From an uncultured Clostridia bacterium (GTDB lineage: Bacteria > Bacillota > Clostridia > Christensenellales > Aristaeellaceae), in contig CAKTXR010000059.1 in NCBI GenBank assembly GCA_934631025.1, positions 1 to 15,933 of the forward strand: a stretch of DNA of 15,933 nucleotides. Direction: 5' to 3'. This document shows positions 14,178 through 15,933 of the stretch, one piece after another (position 1 is the first letter of the stretch; the number at the start of each line of letters is the position of its first letter). The position numbers were made by a program, and so were the translations under genes. Below the pieces are notes generated by a model. It was not told where the DNA came from. It saw nothing but the letters and a program-made list of their open reading frames with translations, and ran no database searches.

Positions 14178-14216
14178 GGCAGATTACCCTTACCGAAGCT
14201 TGCCGGTAAAGTAAAA

Positions 14217-14246
14217 GTAATAAGCCGCAAACATGAACCGCTTCAA
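14217..14246 (-). promoter_or_regulatory. Candidate internal promoter for the aro operon
   Basis: On the minus strand TTGAAG (14246-14241), an 18-bp spacer and TATTAC (14222-14217) lie just after the regulator's stop codon. The predicted start near 14210 gives a leader of about 175 bases containing the hairpin, mini-ORF and terminator. The -10 is imperfect, so confidence is limited. Confidence 0.4.
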
Positions 14247-14270
14247 GGATGGCAACCTCCCAGTCGCTTT

Positions 14271-14897
14271 TTAGTCTTTCTTCAAATCCCTCAGGTCGTC
14301 CGTCGGCACGCTGGTGTAGCCCTGCGCGCCGGTCATGACGGCGTTCTTGCCGTCCTCGATCGACCGCCTGAGCATTTCCATATCCGGCCGCACGTTGCTC
14401 GGGCAGACCAGATTGTCCGTTTCCTCGTCCATATCGTAGTTATCGGCGATCATGCGCGCCGCGTTGACGCGCGAGCGCATCGACGTATGGCAGTGCGCGC
14501 AGAACATCTGAAGCAGCGAATACCACGAGCTGCCGTGCCGACCAGCCATGAGATAGAGCAGCTGACGCTTTTCCTGCGCCGTGGAATTCTTGACCAGAAG
14601 CTCTATGGCCTCCTCGATCACCGCGTCGTCGCACTCGGCCGATATGCCGTCGAACAAATCGGGATACAGGAAGGCCAGATAGTAGGGCAGCGGATTGACG
14701 CCCAGCACGCGGAACCATTCGCTGCCGCTGAACAGATCCGGCGAGCTGACGCCCTTTTCCCAGTTCTGGATCGTCTTTTTGGAAACGCCCAGCCCGTTGG
14801 CCATGAACTCCTGAGATTTTCCGGCATTGCCGCGCGACAGCGCCCAGATCCGTGCAAAGCGCTTTATGCGCTCGGCCTTGCTCTCCTTCTCGCTCAT
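14271..14897 (-). CDS. XRE-type helix-turn-helix protein, possible aro regulator
   Basis: 208 residues. Residues about 10-55 form a helix-turn-helix of the XRE/Cro class: KSQEFMANGLGVSKKTIQNWEKG (27-49), the second helix carrying the usual KTIQNWE recognition pattern. The remaining ~150 residues are helical and unfamiliar, with a CAHCH pair (Cys133, Cys136, His137) and an acidic stretch near 156-161. Two cysteines and a histidine so close could bind a metal, but no other ligand pair is obvious. ATG 14897 has GAGGAG about six bases upstream. It lies upstream of and in the same direction as the aro operon, under a perfect-consensus promoter, so it may regulate or be co-transcribed with it. Target and ligand are unknown. 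Confidence 0.75.
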   Translation of the reverse strand: MSEKESKAERIKRFARIWALSRGNAGKSQEFMANGLGVSKKTIQNWEKGVSSPDLFSGSEWFRVLGVNPLPYYLAFLYPDLFDGISAECDDAVIEEAIELLVKNSTAQEKRQLLYLMAGRHGSSWYSLLQMFCAHCHTSMRSRVNAARMIADNYDMDEETDNLVCPSNVRPDMEMLRRSIEDGKNAVMTGAQGYTSVPTDDLRDLKKD

Positions 14898-15031
14898 TGC
14901 AAACTCCTCATGCCGTTTTCTGTCGATTTTTTATGCCAACAGAAGCGCCAGCGAGCCGCTCCGCGCGTGAAAATTGCTTCCGCAGCGCCAATGGAAACGG
15001 AGCATCTCTTTTCTCAGCCTTCTTATCGGGA

Positions 15032-15060
15032 ATTATAGCACCGCCGCAGAGCCTTGTCAA
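15032..15060 (-). promoter_or_regulatory. Perfect-consensus promoter of the regulator/aro operon
   Basis: On the minus strand TTGACA (15060-15055), exactly 17 bp, and TATAAT (15037-15032): full consensus at both boxes. The predicted start near 15025 gives a leader of roughly 128 bases before the helix-turn-helix gene. No clear operator was recognised. This is the strongest promoter in the window and could drive the whole 9-kb minus-strand operon if transcription passes the terminator at 14107-14144. Confidence 0.85.
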
Positions 15061-15209
15061 CGGCATTTTTCGTAAAAACAGCGGATCAAAACCATCTGTT
15101 AGTAATCTTTAACCGGCGCGCAATTTTCGCGGCGTTTCCGGCTTTCGGGCCGTTTTGCGCGGAAAAGGGGCGTACATGGAAAGTTCACGGTAATTTTTCG
15201 CAAACCTCA

Positions 15210-15238
15210 TTGATTTTACGGCCGATGCGTCGTATCAT
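15210..15238 (+). promoter_or_regulatory. Promoter of pckA
   Basis: TTGATT (15210-15215), 17-bp spacer, TATCAT (15233-15238); predicted start near 15245. The leader to the ATG at 15339 is about 95 bases and contains a GC hairpin (GCGCC/GGCGC near 15273-15287) followed by further GGCC-rich sequence. It is divergent from the consensus promoter at 15032-15060, with about 150 bp between the -35 boxes. Confidence 0.65.
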
Positions 15239-15242
15239 AAGG

Positions 15243-15252
15243 ACGTTAACGT
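15243..15252. promoter_or_regulatory. 10-bp palindrome at the predicted pckA start site
   Basis: ACGTTAACGT is perfectly palindromic and covers the predicted transcription start. A repressor bound here would block initiation. It does not match the CcpA cre consensus well, and no specific regulator is assigned. Confidence 0.4.
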
Positions 15253-15338
15253 AAGGTAGCCAGGTCAGCAGCGCGCCTTTTCGGCGCTGAGCCGGCCTTC
15301 GGCGATATATCCACTATGAGAAGAGAGGTAGCATTGAC

Positions 15339-15933
15339 ATGTCTGAACTCAATCTGACTCAGTATGGCATTACCGGAACGACCGAGGTCGTTCACAATCC
15401 TTCCTATGAAGAGCTGTTCAAGGAGGAGACCAAGCCCGAGCTGACCGGCTATGAAAAGGGCCAGGTGACCGAGCTGGGCGCCGTGAACGTCATGACCGGC
15501 ATCTATACCGGCCGTTCCCCCAAAGATAAGTACATCGTCGTGGATGAGAACTCCAAGGACACCGTGTGGTGGACCTCCGATTCCTACAAGAACGACAACC
15601 ACCCCATGACCGAGGAGACCTGGAAGGCCGTTAAGGAACTGGCCACCAAGGAGCTGTGCAACAAGCGCCTGTTCGTCGTGGACGCGTTCTGCGGCGCCAA
15701 CAAGGACACCCGCATGGCCATCCGCTTCATCGTCGAGGTCGCCTGGCAGGCTCACTTCGTCGAGAATATGTTCATCAAGCCCACTGCCGAGGAGCTGAAG
15801 GACTTCAAGCCGGACTTCGTCGTCTACAACGCCTCCAAGGCCAAGGTTGAGAACTTCAAGGAGCTGGGCCTCAACTCCGAGACCTGCGTCGCCTTCAACA
15901 TCACCAGCCGTGAGCAGGTCATCATCAACACCT
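15339..15933 (+). CDS. pckA: Phosphoenolpyruvate carboxykinase (ATP), 3'-partial
   Basis: The first 198 codons are present and the gene continues past the window. The protein begins MSELNLTQYGITGTTEVVHNP and shows the substrate-binding TGIYTGRSPKDKYIV (53-67, Arg59 equivalent to the conserved arginine of E. coli Pck) and FVVDAFCGA (112-120), characteristic of the ATP-dependent family. The kinase loop and metal-binding residues lie beyond the window. It interconverts oxaloacetate and PEP; in fermentative anaerobes it often runs toward oxaloacetate. ATG 15339 has AGAGAGG about ten bases upstream. Codons are strongly biased to AAG, AAC, GAG and TTC, unlike neighbouring genes, suggesting high expression. 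PEP is also a substrate of AroF and AroA next door, but shared regulation is not shown. Confidence 0.93.
   Translation, partial: MSELNLTQYGITGTTEVVHNPSYEELFKEETKPELTGYEKGQVTELGAVNVMTGIYTGRSPKDKYIVVDENSKDTVWWTSDSYKNDNHPMTEETWKAVKELATKELCNKRLFVVDAFCGANKDTRMAIRFIVEVAWQAHFVENMFIKPTAEELKDFKPDFVVYNASKAKVENFKELGLNSETCVAFNITSREQVIINT

Noticed and set aside
14040..14210. T-box riboswitch upstream of aroF
   Set aside because: No T-box consensus (GGTGG...ACCGCG) and no specifier-loop arrangement could be found; the hairpins are too short and simple.
13992..15038. 348-codon plus-strand frame spanning the aroF leader and the regulator gene
   Set aside because: It crosses a terminator and two promoters of the opposite strand, and the minus-strand helix-turn-helix gene has a good ribosome site and motif.
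15246..15755. Minus-strand frame opposite pckA
   Set aside because: Antisense of the strongly conserved PEP carboxykinase N-terminus; no start signal of its own.

Overview
The window looks like chromosome from a moderately GC-rich member of the Clostridia (Bacillota), probably anaerobic or gut-associated. This is inferred from strong GGAGG-type ribosome sites, near-consensus sigma-A promoters, a Thermotoga-type DAHP synthase with a ferredoxin-like domain, an AroE-AroK fusion and an ATP-type PEP carboxykinase. Genus cannot be told from sequence alone.

The left part (about 1-3200) is visibly richer in A+T than the rest and looks like accessory DNA at a tRNA gene. It holds the 3' part of a large protein with a GHH/HNH-type nuclease domain (3-1169). 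Next come a strong promoter, the 3' portion of a tRNA-Val(CAC) lacking a proper 5' half (1334-1392), and that tRNA's terminator. A DUF262 + HNH protein follows (1441-2721), of a class common in anti-phage systems. Between it and the chromosomal genes lie a bidirectional terminator and a minus-strand reading frame broken by two stops, which has its own good promoter.

The middle (3257-5653) is a two-gene plus-strand operon: an Xaa-Pro aminopeptidase (M24) translationally coupled to an EutH-family membrane transporter. It is followed by roughly 480 bp without a recognisable gene and a bidirectional terminator.

The right part (6137-15060, minus strand) is an aromatic amino acid operon. In transcription order it reads: XRE-type regulator, a leader with an internal promoter, mini-ORF and attenuator-like terminator, aroF, tyrA, aroB, aroA, aroC, pheA and an aroE-aroK fusion. 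Almost every junction overlaps by 1-4 bases. Together the genes run from PEP + erythrose 4-phosphate to chorismate and on to the phenylalanine and tyrosine branches. Only 3-dehydroquinate dehydratase (aroD) is missing. AroA (EPSP synthase) carries a roughly 100-residue low-complexity insertion made of near-identical tandem repeats, the strangest coding feature here.

At the right edge a plus-strand pckA begins under its own promoter, with a 10-bp palindrome at the predicted transcription start. The gene runs off the window.
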